A stretch of DNA of 64,000 nucleotides from Pseudomonas sp. (GCF_017744435.1 NZ_JAGIBG010000004.1:126327-190326); one strand, 5' to 3'; positions 20,101 through 29,354 are shown, numbered from the stretch's first letter. Numbers and translations are program-made. Notes: generated by a model from the sequence alone, not told the origin.

Positions 20101-20108
20101 AAAAACAA
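20101..20108 (+). promoter_or_regulatory. Candidate Crc/Hfq site in aatJ leader
   Basis: AAAAACAA exactly matches AANAAYAA and lies 20 bases before the aatJ start, just ahead of the GAGGA ribosome-binding site. Confidence 0.45.
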
Positions 20109-20127
20109 ACACGTCGAGGAAAATTTG

Positions 20128-21045
20128 ATGCGTATCGTTCGTCATCTGTTGGGCGCAACCATCGCCGCCGCGATCATCGCTTCGCCAGCCATGGCTGAAG
20201 AACTGACCGGTACCCTGAAGAAGATCAAGGACTCGGGCACCATCACCCTGGGCCACCGCGACTCTTCCATTCCATTTTCCTACCTGGCCGGCGGTCAAAC
20301 GCCCGTGGGTTACTCCCATGACATCCAACTGGCTGTCGTCGATGCCCTGAAGAAGCAACTGGGTACCGACATCAAGGTCAAGTACAACCTGGTCACTTCC
20401 CAGACCCGCATCCCGCTGGTGCAGAACGGCACCGTCGACCTTGAGTGCGGCTCCACCACCAACAACGTCGAGCGCCAGCAGCAAGTCGGCTTCTCGGTCG
20501 GCATCTTCGAAGTCGGTACCCGCCTGCTGACCAAGGTCAAGGACGGTCAGCCTTCCTACAAGGACTTCCCGGACCTGGCCGGCAAGAACGTGGTGACCAC
20601 CGCCGGTACCACCTCCGAGCGCATCCTCAAGGCGATGAACGCCGACAAGCAGATGAAGATGAACGTGATTTCCGCCAAGGACCACGGTGAAGCCTTCAAC
20701 ATGCTCGAAAGCGGCCGCGCCGTGGCCTTCATGATGGACGACGCCCTGCTCGCCGGCGAAATGGCCAAGGCGCGCAAGCCGGCCGACTGGGTTATCACCG
20801 GTACTCCACAGTCGTACGAAATCTACGGCTGCATGGTGCGCAAGGATGACCCGGCCTTCAAGAAAGCGGTCGATGACGCCATCGTTGCCTACTTCAAGTC
20901 GGGCGAAGTCAACAAGAGCTACGACAAGTGGTTCACCCAGCCGATCCCGCCAAAGGGCCTCAACCTGAACTTCCAGATGAGCGACGAGCTGAAGAAACTA
21001 ATCGCCGAGCCGACCGACAAGGCCGCGGACGAGAAGAAGTCCTGA
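20128..21045 (+). CDS. aatJ: Glutamate/aspartate ABC transporter periplasmic binding protein AatJ
   Basis: Periplasmic receptor for acidic amino acids (and, in P. putida, their amides), family 3 solute-binding protein, homologous to E. coli GltI. The 305-residue precursor starts at ATG 20128 behind GAGGA. A signal peptide MRIVRHLLGATIAAAIIASPAMA leads into the mature domain EELTGTLKKIKDSGTITLGHRDSSIPFSY. Motifs typical of GltI include DLECGSTTNN and YGCMVRKDDP. It heads the aatJQMP operon. Confidence 0.96.
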   Translation: MRIVRHLLGATIAAAIIASPAMAEELTGTLKKIKDSGTITLGHRDSSIPFSYLAGGQTPVGYSHDIQLAVVDALKKQLGTDIKVKYNLVTSQTRIPLVQNGTVDLECGSTTNNVERQQQVGFSVGIFEVGTRLLTKVKDGQPSYKDFPDLAGKNVVTTAGTTSERILKAMNADKQMKMNVISAKDHGEAFNMLESGRAVAFMMDDALLAGEMAKARKPADWVITGTPQSYEIYGCMVRKDDPAFKKAVDDAIVAYFKSGEVNKSYDKWFTQPIPPKGLNLNFQMSDELKKLIAEPTDKAADEKKS

Positions 21046-21058
21046 TCCTCAGTCAATA

Positions 21059-21101
21059 GTGGCCTGGTGCGCATCCGCACACGATTGAACCCACAGGCCA
21101 C
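21059..21101 (+). other. Intercistronic stem-loop between aatJ and aatQ
   Basis: Arms GTGGCCTG (21059-21066) and CAGGCCAC (21094-21101) pair perfectly and enclose a second hairpin, GTGCG-CATC-CGCAC (21067-21080). There is no T run. Such structures often stabilise the binding-protein message and limit read-through to permease genes. Confidence 0.6.
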
Positions 21102-21191
21102 GCTTTAGTGTCTACCCTTTCATCCGAGGGCGTTCATCGCCCTTGGATGCTCGAAGGTGCCCGTGAAACAACCGTCTGAGGGGAAATCCCG

Positions 21192-21938
21192 ATGAATTAC
21201 AACTGGGACTGGGGCGTGTTCTTCAAGTCCACCGGCGTGGGCAGCGAGACCTATCTGGACTGGTACATTACCGGTCTGGGCTGGACCATCGCCATCGCCA
21301 TCTCCGCCTGGATCATCGCATTGCTGCTGGGGTCGGTCCTCGGCGTCATGCGTACCGTGCCGAACCGTCTGGTATCGGGCATCGCCACCGCCTACGTGGA
21401 GCTGTTCCGCAACGTGCCGCTGCTGGTGCAGCTGTTCATCTGGTACTTCCTGGTGCCGGACCTGCTGCCCGAAGGCCTGCAGGAATGGTTCAAGCAAGAC
21501 CTCAACCCGACCACTTCGGCGCTGATCAGCGTGGTCATCTGCCTGGGCCTGTTCACCGCCGCCCGCGTCTGCGAACAAGTGCGCACCGGTATCCAGGCGC
21601 TGCCTCGTGGCCAGGAAGCCGCCGCCCGCGCCATGGGCTTCAGCCTGCCGCAGATCTACAACAACGTGCTGCTGCCGCAGGCATACCGGATCATCATTCC
21701 GCCGCTCACCTCGGAATTTTTGAACGTGTTCAAGAACTCCTCGGTGGCCTCGCTGATCGGCCTGATGGAACTGCTGGCGCAGACCAAACAGACCGCCGAG
21801 TTCTCGGCCAACCTGTTCGAGGCCTTCACCCTGGCCACGCTGATCTACTTCTCCCTGAACATGGGCCTGATGCTGCTGATGCGCATGGTCGAGAAGAAAG
21901 TCGCCGTGCCTGGCCTGATCTCCGTAGGGGGCAAGTAA
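21192..21938 (+). CDS. aatQ: Glutamate/aspartate ABC transporter permease AatQ (GltJ-like)
   Basis: One of two inner-membrane permease subunits, 248 residues of the HisMQ family. Several hydrophobic helices are visible, and the EAA loop reads PRGQEAAARAMGFSLPQIYNNVLLPQAYR. The stretch ELFRNVPLLVQLFIWYF is typical of GltJ. It directly abuts aatM. Confidence 0.95.
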   Translation: MNYNWDWGVFFKSTGVGSETYLDWYITGLGWTIAIAISAWIIALLLGSVLGVMRTVPNRLVSGIATAYVELFRNVPLLVQLFIWYFLVPDLLPEGLQEWFKQDLNPTTSALISVVICLGLFTAARVCEQVRTGIQALPRGQEAAARAMGFSLPQIYNNVLLPQAYRIIIPPLTSEFLNVFKNSSVASLIGLMELLAQTKQTAEFSANLFEAFTLATLIYFSLNMGLMLLMRMVEKKVAVPGLISVGGK

Positions 21939-22610
21939 ATGGACATGGATTTCAGCGAAATCATCCCCGCCCTGCCGGCCCTGTGGGACGGCATGGTCAT
22001 GACCCTGCAGCTGATGGTCATGGGCGTGGTCGGCGGTATCGTGCTGGGCACCATCCTGGCGCTGATGCGCCTGTCGTCGAGCAAGCTGCTGTCGCGTGTG
22101 GCCGGTGCCTACGTCAACTACTTCCGCTCGATCCCGCTGCTGCTGGTGATCACCTGGTTCTACCTGGCGGTGCCGTTCGTGCTGCGCTGGATCACCGGCG
22201 AGGACACCCCGGTGGGTGCCTTCACCTCGTGCGTGGTGGCGTTCATGATGTTCGAGGCCGCCTACTTCTGCGAAATCGTCCGCGCCGGTGTGCAGTCGAT
22301 CTCCAAGGGCCAGATGGGCGCTGCCCAGGCCCTGGGCATGACCTACGGCCAGACCATGCGCCTGATCATCCTGCCCCAGGCCTTCCGCAAGATGACCCCG
22401 CTGCTGCTGCAGCAGAGCATCATCCTGTTCCAGGACACCTCGCTGGTGTACACCGTGGGCCTGGTGGACTTCCTCAATTCGGCACGTTCCAACGGCGACA
22501 TCATCGGGCGCTCCCATGAGTTCCTGATCTTCGCCGGGGTCGTGTACTTCGTCATCAGCTTCTCCGCTTCGTGGCTGGTCAAGCGCCTGCAAAAAAGGAT
22601 CACCGTATGA
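21939..22610 (+). CDS. aatM: Glutamate/aspartate ABC transporter permease AatM (GltK-like)
   Basis: Second permease subunit of the transporter, 223 residues. The conserved motif [15 protein letters not shown] and the EAA loop [29 protein letters not shown] are present. Its ATG follows the aatQ stop without a gap, and its own stop overlaps the aatP start (ATGA), indicating tight translational coupling. Confidence 0.95.
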   Translation: MDMDFSEIIPALPALWDGMVMTLQLMVMGVVGGIVLGTILALMRLSSSKLLSRVAGAYVNYFRSIPLLLVITWFYLAVPFVLRWITGEDTPVGAFTSCVVAFMMFEAAYFCEIVRAGVQSISKGQMGAAQALGMTYGQTMRLIILPQAFRKMTPLLLQQSIILFQDTSLVYTVGLVDFLNSARSNGDIIGRSHEFLIFAGVVYFVISFSASWLVKRLQKRITV

Positions 22611-23341
22611 TTTCCATCAAGAACGTCAACAAGTGGTACGGCGACTTCCAGGTGCTGACCGACTGCACCACCGAAGTGAAGAAGGGTGAAGTGGTGGTGG
22701 TCTGCGGCCCATCGGGCTCGGGCAAGTCCACACTGATCAAGTGCGTCAACGCGCTGGAGCCGTTCCAGAAAGGCGACATCGTGGTTGATGGCACCTCGAT
22801 CGCCGACCCCAAGACCAACCTGCCCAAGCTACGCTCGCGGGTGGGCATGGTGTTCCAGCACTTCGAGCTGTTCCCGCACCTGAGCATCACCGAGAACCTG
22901 ACCATCGCCCAGCGCAAGGTACTCGGCCGCAGTGAAGCGGAAGCGACCAAGAAGGGCCTGGCCCTGCTCGACCGCGTCGGCCTCAGTGCCCATGCCAAGA
23001 AGCACCCCGGCCAGCTTTCAGGCGGCCAGCAGCAGCGCGTAGCCATTGCCCGCGCGCTGTCGATGGACCCGATCGTCATGCTGTTCGACGAACCGACCTC
23101 GGCGCTGGACCCGGAGATGGTCAACGAAGTACTGGACGTGATGGTCGAACTGGCCCACGAAGGCATGACCATGATGTGCGTGACCCACGAAATGGGCTTC
23201 GCCCGCAAAGTGGCCAACCGGGTGATCTTCATGGACAAGGGCAACATCATCGAGGACTGCCAGAAGGAAGACTTCTTCGGCAACCCGAGCGCCCGCCACG
23301 AACGCACCCAGCACTTCCTCAGCAAGATCCTGCAACACTGA
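22607..23341 (+). CDS. aatP: Glutamate/aspartate ABC transporter ATP-binding protein AatP (GltL-like)
   Basis: ATPase subunit powering the AatQM permease, 244 residues. Walker [10 protein letters not shown] (34-42), signature LSGGQQQR, Walker [14 protein letters not shown] and switch-loop [20 protein letters not shown] are all intact. The ATG at 22607 overlaps the aatM stop by four bases; the E. coli GltL-like N-terminus [12 protein letters not shown] supports it. Confidence 0.96.
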   Translation: MISIKNVNKWYGDFQVLTDCTTEVKKGEVVVVCGPSGSGKSTLIKCVNALEPFQKGDIVVDGTSIADPKTNLPKLRSRVGMVFQHFELFPHLSITENLTIAQRKVLGRSEAEATKKGLALLDRVGLSAHAKKHPGQLSGGQQQRVAIARALSMDPIVMLFDEPTSALDPEMVNEVLDVMVELAHEGMTMMCVTHEMGFARKVANRVIFMDKGNIIEDCQKEDFFGNPSARHERTQHFLSKILQH

Positions 23342-23357
23342 TTCGGCAACAACGGCA

Positions 23358-23384
23358 CCGCTGCCCGGGTTCGCCCGGCAGCGG
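23358..23384 (+). other. Strong hairpin between aatP and aauS
   Basis: CCGCTGCCCGGG and CGCCCGGCAGCGG form a stable stem in the 69-base gap. Without a T run it is more likely an attenuating or message-end structure than a full terminator, separating transporter from regulator expression. Confidence 0.5.
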
Positions 23385-23410
23385 ATGCTGGCCGTGACAA
23401 GGCCACTGTG

Positions 23411-25315
23411 ATGAAATGCGACCCTTCGCTTCTTCTCCCTGCCAAGCCCGCCGTGAAATCCCGCCTGATTCGCCAATTGCTGCTGCCGCCCCTGATCATC
23501 CTGCTGATGGTCGGGCTGGGCATGGCCGGCTTCCTGATCAGCGAGAGCAACGGCATCCGCACCTTGAGCGAAAGCGGCGAGCGCGCGCTGGAGCTGCATG
23601 CGCGCACGGTCGAGAGCGAAATCAGCAAGTACACCTACCTGCCGAGCCTGCTGGAGCTGGAGGACAGCGTCTCGCAGCTGCTCACCGACCCTGATGGCGC
23701 CAACCGGCAGACCGTCAACGAATACCTCGAAGGCCTGAACCGCCGCAGCCGCAGCCGGGCGATCTTCGTCCTCGACACCAACGGCCGGGTGCAGGCCAGC
23801 AGCAACTGGCGCGATGCCGACTCGTTCCTGGGTGAAGACCTGTCGTTCCGGGCCTATTTCCAAAGCGCCGTGCGCGGCGAACCGGGCCGTTTCTACGGGA
23901 TCGGCAGCACCACGGGCGAGGCTGGCTACTACCTCGCCCACGGCCTGGAAGAGCACGGCAAGATCATCGGCGTGGCGGTGATCAAGGTGCGCCTGGATAC
24001 CCTCGAAGAGCGCTGGCAGCGCGCCCGCCTGGAAGCCTTCGTCAGCGACGAGAACGGCATCATCATTCTCTCCAGCGACCCGGCCCGGCGCCTGAAATCG
24101 GTGCGCCCACTGACCCCGCAGATCAAGGAGCGCCTGGCACGCAGCCTGCAGTATTACTGGTGGCCGCTGAACGAACTGCAGCCGCTGGCCCGCGAAACCC
24201 TGGCCGATGGCGTGGAGAAACTGACCTTCCCGGCCAACGCCGAAACCGCCCAGGGCAAGCCCCACGAAGTGAGCTACCTGGCGCAAACCCGGCGCCTGGC
24301 CGACACGCCCTGGCACTTCACCCTGCTCACCCCGCTGCAGGACCTGCGCCGCGAATCCATGGTGCAGGGCATCCTGGTCGGCGTGGCCTTCGCTCTGCTG
24401 ACCATCCTCGCCATCGCCTGGAACGAGCGGCGCAAGGTGATTGCCACACGCCTGGCCGCCCGCGAGGCCCTGGAAGAAGCCAATAGCCAACTGGAACGGC
24501 GCATTGCCGACCGCACCGCCGACCTGCGCGCCAGCAACGAACGGCTCAAGGGCCAGATCCGCGAACGCCGGCACGCCGAACAGACCCTGCGCCACGCCCA
24601 GGACGAACTGGTACAGGCCGGCAAGCTGGCGGCGATCGGGCAGATGTCCACCAGCATCGCCCACGAGCTCAACCAGCCACTGGCAGCGTTGCGGACCCTG
24701 TCCGGCAACACCGTGCGCTTCCTGGAACGGGGTGCATTGGAAACCGCCAGCACCAACCTGCGCACCATGAACGACCTGATCGACCGCATGGGCCGCATCA
24801 CTGCAAGCCTGCGCTCGTTCGCCCGGCGTGGCGACGACAGCGGCCAGGCGTCGCTGGCCAAGGCCGTGGACGCCTCCTTGCAGGTGCTGAACAACCGCAT
24901 CACAGGCTGCCACCTGCAGCTGCACAGCCTGTTCGACGACCAACAGCTGGCCATCGACCAGACCCGCCTGGAGCAGATCCTGGTCAACCTGATCGGTAAC
25001 GCCCTGGATGCCATGGCCACCCAGCCACTGCCCGAGCTGTGGCTCGAAGGCGAGCTGCAAGGCGACAAGTACCGCCTGCGGGTGCGCGACAACGGCCACG
25101 GCATCGATGCCGAAACCCGCAAGCACCTGTTCGAACCCTTCTTCACCACCAAACCGGGCGAACATGGCCTGGGCCTGGGGCTGACCCTGTCGGCGAGCCT
25201 TGCCGCCGCCGCCAAGGGCAGCCTGAACGTCGAGCACCCCGCCAGTGGCGGCACCGCGTTCGTCCTCGCCCTGCCCCTGGTCACGCCCCCCAGCGAATCG
25301 GCAGAGCAACCATGA
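23411..25315 (+). CDS. aauS: Sensor histidine kinase AauS (DctB-like)
   Basis: Membrane sensor for acidic amino acids that phosphorylates AauR. The 634-residue protein has an N-terminal membrane helix (LLLPPLIILLMVGLGMAGFLI) and a periplasmic dCache sensor domain of about 270 residues. A second helix (MVQGILVGVAFALLTILAIAW), a coiled coil, the HisKA domain with H418 in IAHELNQPLAALR, and an HATPase domain (NLIGNALDA, GHGID, GLGLTLS) follow. I use ATG 23411 with AAGG eight bases upstream; the adjacent GTG 23408 is possible. It overlaps aauR (ATGA). Confidence 0.93.
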   Translation: MKCDPSLLLPAKPAVKSRLIRQLLLPPLIILLMVGLGMAGFLISESNGIRTLSESGERALELHARTVESEISKYTYLPSLLELEDSVSQLLTDPDGANRQTVNEYLEGLNRRSRSRAIFVLDTNGRVQASSNWRDADSFLGEDLSFRAYFQSAVRGEPGRFYGIGSTTGEAGYYLAHGLEEHGKIIGVAVIKVRLDTLEERWQRARLEAFVSDENGIIILSSDPARRLKSVRPLTPQIKERLARSLQYYWWPLNELQPLARETLADGVEKLTFPANAETAQGKPHEVSYLAQTRRLADTPWHFTLLTPLQDLRRESMVQGILVGVAFALLTILAIAWNERRKVIATRLAAREALEEANSQLERRIADRTADLRASNERLKGQIRERRHAEQTLRHAQDELVQAGKLAAIGQMSTSIAHELNQPLAALRTLSGNTVRFLERGALETASTNLRTMNDLIDRMGRITASLRSFARRGDDSGQASLAKAVDASLQVLNNRITGCHLQLHSLFDDQQLAIDQTRLEQILVNLIGNALDAMATQPLPELWLEGELQGDKYRLRVRDNGHGIDAETRKHLFEPFFTTKPGEHGLGLGLTLSASLAAAAKGSLNVEHPASGGTAFVLALPLVTPPSESAEQP

Positions 25316-26640
25316 ACCAAGCGCCACTTACCGTCCTGATCGTCGAAGACGACCCGCATGTGCTGCTCGGCTGCCAGCAGGCGCTGGCCCTGGAAGACAT
25401 CGCCTGTGAAGGGGTCGGCAGTGCCGAACAGGCCCTGGAGCGCATCGGCGATGACTTTGCCGGGATCGTCGTCAGCGATATCCGCCTGCCCGGCATCGAT
25501 GGCCTGGAGCTGCTCAACCGCCTCAAGGCCCGCGACCGCAGCCTGCCAGTGGTGCTGATCACCGGCCACGGCGATATCGACATGGCCGTCGGCGCCATGC
25601 GCAATGGTGCCTACGATTTCATGGAGAAACCGTTCTCGCCCGAGCGCCTGGTCGATGTGGTGCGCCGTGCACTTGAGCAACGCGGGCTGTCACGCGAGGT
25701 GGTGGCCCTGCGCCGGCAGCTGGCCGAACAGAGCAGCCTGGAGGGGCGTATCATCGGCCGCTCGCCGGCCATGGAACATCTGCGCGAGCTGATCGCCAAC
25801 GTCGCCGATACCTCGGCGAACGTGCTGATCGAAGGTGAAACCGGCACCGGCAAGGAGCTGGTCGCCCGCTGCCTGCACGATTTCAGCCGACGCCAGGGCC
25901 AGCCGTTCGTGGCGCTGAACTGTGGTGGCCTGCCGGAAAACCTGTTCGAGAGCGAGATCTTTGGCCACGAAGCCAACGCATTCACTGGCGCTGGCAAGCG
26001 GCGCATCGGCAAGATCGAACACGCCAATGGCGGCACGCTGTTCCTCGACGAGGTCGAGAGCATGCCGATCAACCTGCAGATCAAGCTGCTGCGCGTGCTG
26101 CAGGAGCGCACCCTGGAGCGCCTGGGTTCGAACCAGAGCATTGCGGTGGATTGCCGGGTGATCGCCGCCACCAAGTCCGACCTCGACGCGCTGGGCCAGG
26201 CCGGGCAGTTCCGCAGCGACCTGTATTACCGCCTGAACGTGGTGACCCTTGAGCTGCCACCGCTGCGCGAGCGCCGCGAAGACATCCTGCAACTGTTCGA
26301 GCACTTCCTGCAGCAATCGGCGCTGCGCTTCGACCGCGAGGCGCCGACGCTGGACAGCCAGACCCTGTCGCGGCTGATGGCCCATGACTGGCCGGGCAAC
26401 GTGCGCGAGTTGCGCAACGTGGCCGAGCGCTATGCCCTGGGGCTGCCGGCGTTCAAGAAGGGGCCAAGCGGTGGCGCCAGCCAGGGGCTGGGGTTTGCCG
26501 AGGCGGTGGAGGCCTTTGAGCGCAACTTGCTCAGCGATGCCTTGCAACGCACCGGCGGCAACCTCAGCCAGGCCAGCCAAGAGCTGGGCATGGCCAAGAC
26601 CACCCTGTTCGACAAGGTCAAGAAGTACGGGCTTGGCTGA
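25312..26640 (+). CDS. aauR: Sigma54-dependent response regulator AauR
   Basis: NtrC-family activator for the aat operon and other acidic amino acid genes. The 442 residues comprise a receiver domain with phosphoacceptor D56 (SDIRLPG) and K in EKPFSP, an AAA+ domain (Walker A GETGTGKE, sigma54-contact loop, Walker B GGTLFLDEVESM, arginine-rich LRERREDI) and a C-terminal Fis-type helix-turn-helix (NLSQASQELGMAKTTLFDKVKKYGL). The sigma54-contact loop reads NAFTGA instead of the usual GAFTGA. It is translationally coupled to aauS. Confidence 0.94.
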   Translation: MNQAPLTVLIVEDDPHVLLGCQQALALEDIACEGVGSAEQALERIGDDFAGIVVSDIRLPGIDGLELLNRLKARDRSLPVVLITGHGDIDMAVGAMRNGAYDFMEKPFSPERLVDVVRRALEQRGLSREVVALRRQLAEQSSLEGRIIGRSPAMEHLRELIANVADTSANVLIEGETGTGKELVARCLHDFSRRQGQPFVALNCGGLPENLFESEIFGHEANAFTGAGKRRIGKIEHANGGTLFLDEVESMPINLQIKLLRVLQERTLERLGSNQSIAVDCRVIAATKSDLDALGQAGQFRSDLYYRLNVVTLELPPLRERREDILQLFEHFLQQSALRFDREAPTLDSQTLSRLMAHDWPGNVRELRNVAERYALGLPAFKKGPSGGASQGLGFAEAVEAFERNLLSDALQRTGGNLSQASQELGMAKTTLFDKVKKYGLG

Positions 26641-26653
26641 CAGAGCGGCGTCA

Positions 26654-26746
26654 CCTGCTTCGCGGGCACGCCCGCTCCCACAGGTACTGTGCAAGCCTCG
26701 GGCATCACACTATTCCTGTGGGAGCGGGCATGCCCGCGAAGCAGGC
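26654..26746. repeat. Inverted REP pair (REPIN)
   Basis: CCTGCTTCGCGGGCACGCCC and its reverse complement flank a spacer of about 45 bases that is closely related to the spacer of the element at 43,158. It lies between aauR and the convergent hydrolase gene. Confidence 0.9.
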
Positions 26747-26755
26747 GGTGCCGAT

Positions 26756-27751
26756 TCAAAGCCCGGCGATATGGGTAACATCCTGCCGGTGCGATTGCAG
26801 GTAAGGCAGCACCGCCGCCAGCAAGGGTGCCTTGAACCGCTCCTGGAAGCGGTGCGCCAGCCCCGGAATCAACCGAAGCTGACTCCCCTGAATATGCGCC
26901 GCCAAGTGCACCCCGTGCATCACCGGCAGTAACGGATCGGCGGTGCCATGCACCACCAGTGTCGGCACCCGCAACTCATTCAGCAACTGCACGCGGCTCG
27001 GCTCGGCCAGAATCGCCATGATCTGGCGCTTGGCGCCTTCCGGGTTGTACGCCCGGTCGTACGCCACCGCCGCCTGCTGCAGCAGCACCGCCCGATCGTC
27101 ATGCACCTGCGGGCTGCCCAACGCAGCCAGCAAGTCAGCCTGCTGCTCGATGGCCACCTCACGACTCGGCGCACTGCGCCGCGCCAGCAACTGCACCAGG
27201 GCCGGATCCGGTGCCGGCAGCCCTGCCGCCCCGGAACTGGACATCACCAGGGTCAGGCTACGCACTCGCTCGGGCGCCATGGCGGCCAGGTGCTGGGCGA
27301 TCATCCCGCCCATGCTCACGCCCAGCACATGGAACTGGCGAATGCCCAGTACATCCATCAGCTGCAGGCCATCGTTGGCCATGTCGGTCAAGGTGTAAGG
27401 CGCGGAAACTGGCAAGCCGAGCTTGTAGCGTAACAGCTCGACCGTGAGGTTGGCCGAAGGCGGCAGCTGGTTCCAGCGGGATAGGCCGACATCGCGATTG
27501 TCATAGCGAATGACCCGGAAGCCCTGGCGGCACAACGCCTCGACCACATCGTCCGGCCAATGGATCAGTTGCCCGCCCAGGCCCATGACCAGCAGCAAGG
27601 CCGGATCACGAGGCGCGCCGACGCTCTGATAGACCAGGCTCAGCTCACCGATTTCGGCACGTTGTACCGGCACATGGGCGTCGCAGCGGGTGTCGGCGAA
27701 GCTTGCCGAAGTGCTGAACACCAGAAAGAAAAAAAGCAGAAAAGCCCGCAT
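26756..27751 (-). CDS. Exported alpha/beta-hydrolase
   Basis: Predicted esterase-like hydrolase of unknown substrate, 331 residues. It begins with a signal peptide ([19 protein letters not shown]), so it acts in the periplasm or outside. The alpha/beta-hydrolase core shows the oxyanion region VMGLGGQL, nucleophile Ser in GVSMGG, the acid Asp in [10 protein letters not shown], and the catalytic His in GLAHRF. I start at ATG 27751 because of the signal peptide; longer in-frame starts upstream would destroy it. It is divergent from metR. Confidence 0.82.
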   Translation of the reverse strand: MRAFLLFFFLVFSTSASFADTRCDAHVPVQRAEIGELSLVYQSVGAPRDPALLLVMGLGGQLIHWPDDVVEALCRQGFRVIRYDNRDVGLSRWNQLPPSANLTVELLRYKLGLPVSAPYTLTDMANDGLQLMDVLGIRQFHVLGVSMGGMIAQHLAAMAPERVRSLTLVMSSSGAAGLPAPDPALVQLLARRSAPSREVAIEQQADLLAALGSPQVHDDRAVLLQQAAVAYDRAYNPEGAKRQIMAILAEPSRVQLLNELRVPTLVVHGTADPLLPVMHGVHLAAHIQGSQLRLIPGLAHRFQERFKAPLLAAVLPYLQSHRQDVTHIAGL

Positions 27752-27796
27752 GAAAGAAACACCAGAATGCAGATCCCCAGTAGAGCGCGAGTCTGA

Positions 27797-27809
27797 TGAA
27801 TTTAATTCG
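27797..27809. promoter_or_regulatory. Candidate MetR box
   Basis: TGAATTTAATTCG matches TGAANNTNNTTCA at eight of nine fixed positions. It lies between metR and the divergent hydrolase gene, suitable for MetR autoregulation and possibly control of the hydrolase. Confidence 0.55.
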
Positions 27810-27949
27810 GGCGCGCTGCCACAGTTCAGTGACAGTTTGATGAACCCTGCCGAGCGGTGCGGCGCAGGGTCCAGTCGACAGCCCGGGGCAACATGAGCGA
27901 AACTCAACTCATTCCCCTGTTTTCTCAAAATTTTCTCTCGGAGTCAGCC

Positions 27950-28867
27950 GTGCTGGAGATCCGCCACCTGAAAACCCTTCATGCCCTGCGCGAGGCCGAT
28001 AGCCTGGTGGAGGCGGCCGAACGCCTGCACCTGACCCAGTCGGCGCTGTCGCACCAGTTCAAGGAGCTTGAAGAGCGCCTGGGCCTGCCGCTGTTCGTGC
28101 GCAAGACCAAGCCGATCCGCTTCACCAGTGCCGGCCTGCGCCTGCTGCAACTGGCCGATGCCACCCTGCCGCTGCTGCGCGGCGCCGAACGCGACATCGC
28201 CCGCTTGGCGGGTGGCACCGCCGGGCGCCTGCACATGGCCATCGAATGCCACAGCTGCTTCCAGTGGCTGATGCCAACCATCGACCAGTTCCGCGATGCC
28301 TGGCCGGAGGTGGAGCTGGACCTGGCCTCGGGCTTTGCCTTCGCCCCACTGCCGGCGCTGGCCCGGGGCGACCTCGACCTGGTGGTGACCTCCGACCCGC
28401 TGGACCTCGCCGGCATCACCTACGTGCCGCTGTTCACCTACGAAGCCATGCTCGCCGTGGCCAACCAGCACCCGCTGGCCAGCAAACCCTACATGGTGCC
28501 CCAGGACCTGCTCGACCAGACCCTGATCACCTACCCGGTGGAGCGCGACCGCCTGGACATCTTCACTCGCTTCCTGGAGCCGGCCGATATCGAGCCGGCT
28601 GCCGTGCGCACGTCCGAGCTGACGGTGATGATGATGCAACTGGTGGCCAGCGGCCGTGGCGTGTGTGGCATGCCGCACTGGGCGCTGCACGAATACAGCG
28701 CGCGGGGCTATGTGAAGGGCAAGCGCCTGGGCGAGAAAGGCCTGTTCGCCACGCTGTACGCGGCGGTGCGCACCGACATGCTCGATGCGCCTTACATGCG
28801 CGACTTCCTGCTGACCGCCAAGGACACCTCGTTCGCCACCCTCGACGGGGTCAGCGCGGTACGCTGA
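27950..28867 (+). CDS. metR: LysR-type regulator MetR
   Basis: LysR-family activator of methionine synthesis genes responding to homocysteine. The 305-residue protein has the N-terminal helix-turn-helix (AAERLHLTQSALSHQFKELEERLGLPLFVR) and a substrate-binding domain. The GTG at 27950 has GGAG six bases upstream and yields LEIRHLKTLHALRE, aligning with the start of E. coli MetR (MIEVKHLKTLQAL). An upstream ATG at 27893 would add 19 residues. Its 3' end overlaps the convergent NUDIX gene by 17 bases. Confidence 0.92.
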   Translation: MLEIRHLKTLHALREADSLVEAAERLHLTQSALSHQFKELEERLGLPLFVRKTKPIRFTSAGLRLLQLADATLPLLRGAERDIARLAGGTAGRLHMAIECHSCFQWLMPTIDQFRDAWPEVELDLASGFAFAPLPALARGDLDLVVTSDPLDLAGITYVPLFTYEAMLAVANQHPLASKPYMVPQDLLDQTLITYPVERDRLDIFTRFLEPADIEPAAVRTSELTVMMMQLVASGRGVCGMPHWALHEYSARGYVKGKRLGEKGLFATLYAAVRTDMLDAPYMRDFLLTAKDTSFATLDGVSAVR

Positions 28868-29264
28868 CGGCCTGGCGGTACAAAGGCAGGATCAGGTCGC
28901 GGGTCAGCGGCGCCAATTCAGGCGTTGCTGTCTGATCGGCGGCCATCCACAGCACTTCTTCGATTTCCGCCGCCGGGGCTACCGCTTCGGCGCTGTCGAC
29001 ACGGAACAGTTCGGCCTGGACCTCGAAGCCCGGTTCGTTGGCTGCCGGTGCGCTGAACTGGCCCAGGTGCACGGCCTGGTCCGGGTCAATGTGCAGCCCC
29101 AGCTCTTCGTGCAGTTCGCGCATCAACGCCTGAATGGGTGATTCACCCGCATCGATCTTGCCACCCGGTTGCATGAACGCCTGGGTGCCACGCTTGCGCA
29201 CCAGCAGGGTGCGGCCTTGCGGGTCGATCAACAGGGCGGCGGCGATGCGGATGATGTTGGGCAT
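28851..29264 (-). CDS. NUDIX hydrolase
   Basis: Pyrophosphohydrolase of unknown nucleotide substrate, 137 residues. The complete Nudix box is visible: G-x5-E-x7-REL-x-EE-x-GL in GGKIDAGESPIQALMRELHE followed by ELGL. The N-terminal strand MPNIIRIAAALLID and the 'KRGTQAFMQPGGKI' approach are typical of MutT-like housekeeping members. It overlaps the end of metR on the opposite strand. Confidence 0.9.
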   Translation of the reverse strand: MPNIIRIAAALLIDPQGRTLLVRKRGTQAFMQPGGKIDAGESPIQALMRELHEELGLHIDPDQAVHLGQFSAPAANEPGFEVQAELFRVDSAEAVAPAAEIEEVLWMAADQTATPELAPLTRDLILPLYRQAVSVPR

Positions 29265-29354
29265 GGGTGGGCTCGCTGAAAAGGCGACAGTCTACAGAAG
29301 ATCCGCGACGAACGGCCCCTTGCCAAGCCGCCGTTCACCCGCCATAACCAACAG

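Larger units (their letters stand above)
19787..20127. other. Divergent control region, toxin gene / aatJ
   Basis: The 341-base gap contains two AauR-type boxes, a sigma54 promoter and an A-rich CA motif, all oriented for aatJ. No promoter for the toxin gene is obvious on the other strand, and I find no GGAACC...CCAC hrp box there. Confidence 0.6.

Noticed and set aside
23018..25327. 769-codon open frame antisense to aatP and aauS
   Set aside because: It spans two genes with intact catalytic motifs and has shadow-type composition.
27857..27949. Longer MetR start
   Set aside because: The GTG at 27950 has the better ribosome-binding site and aligns with the E. coli MetR N-terminus.
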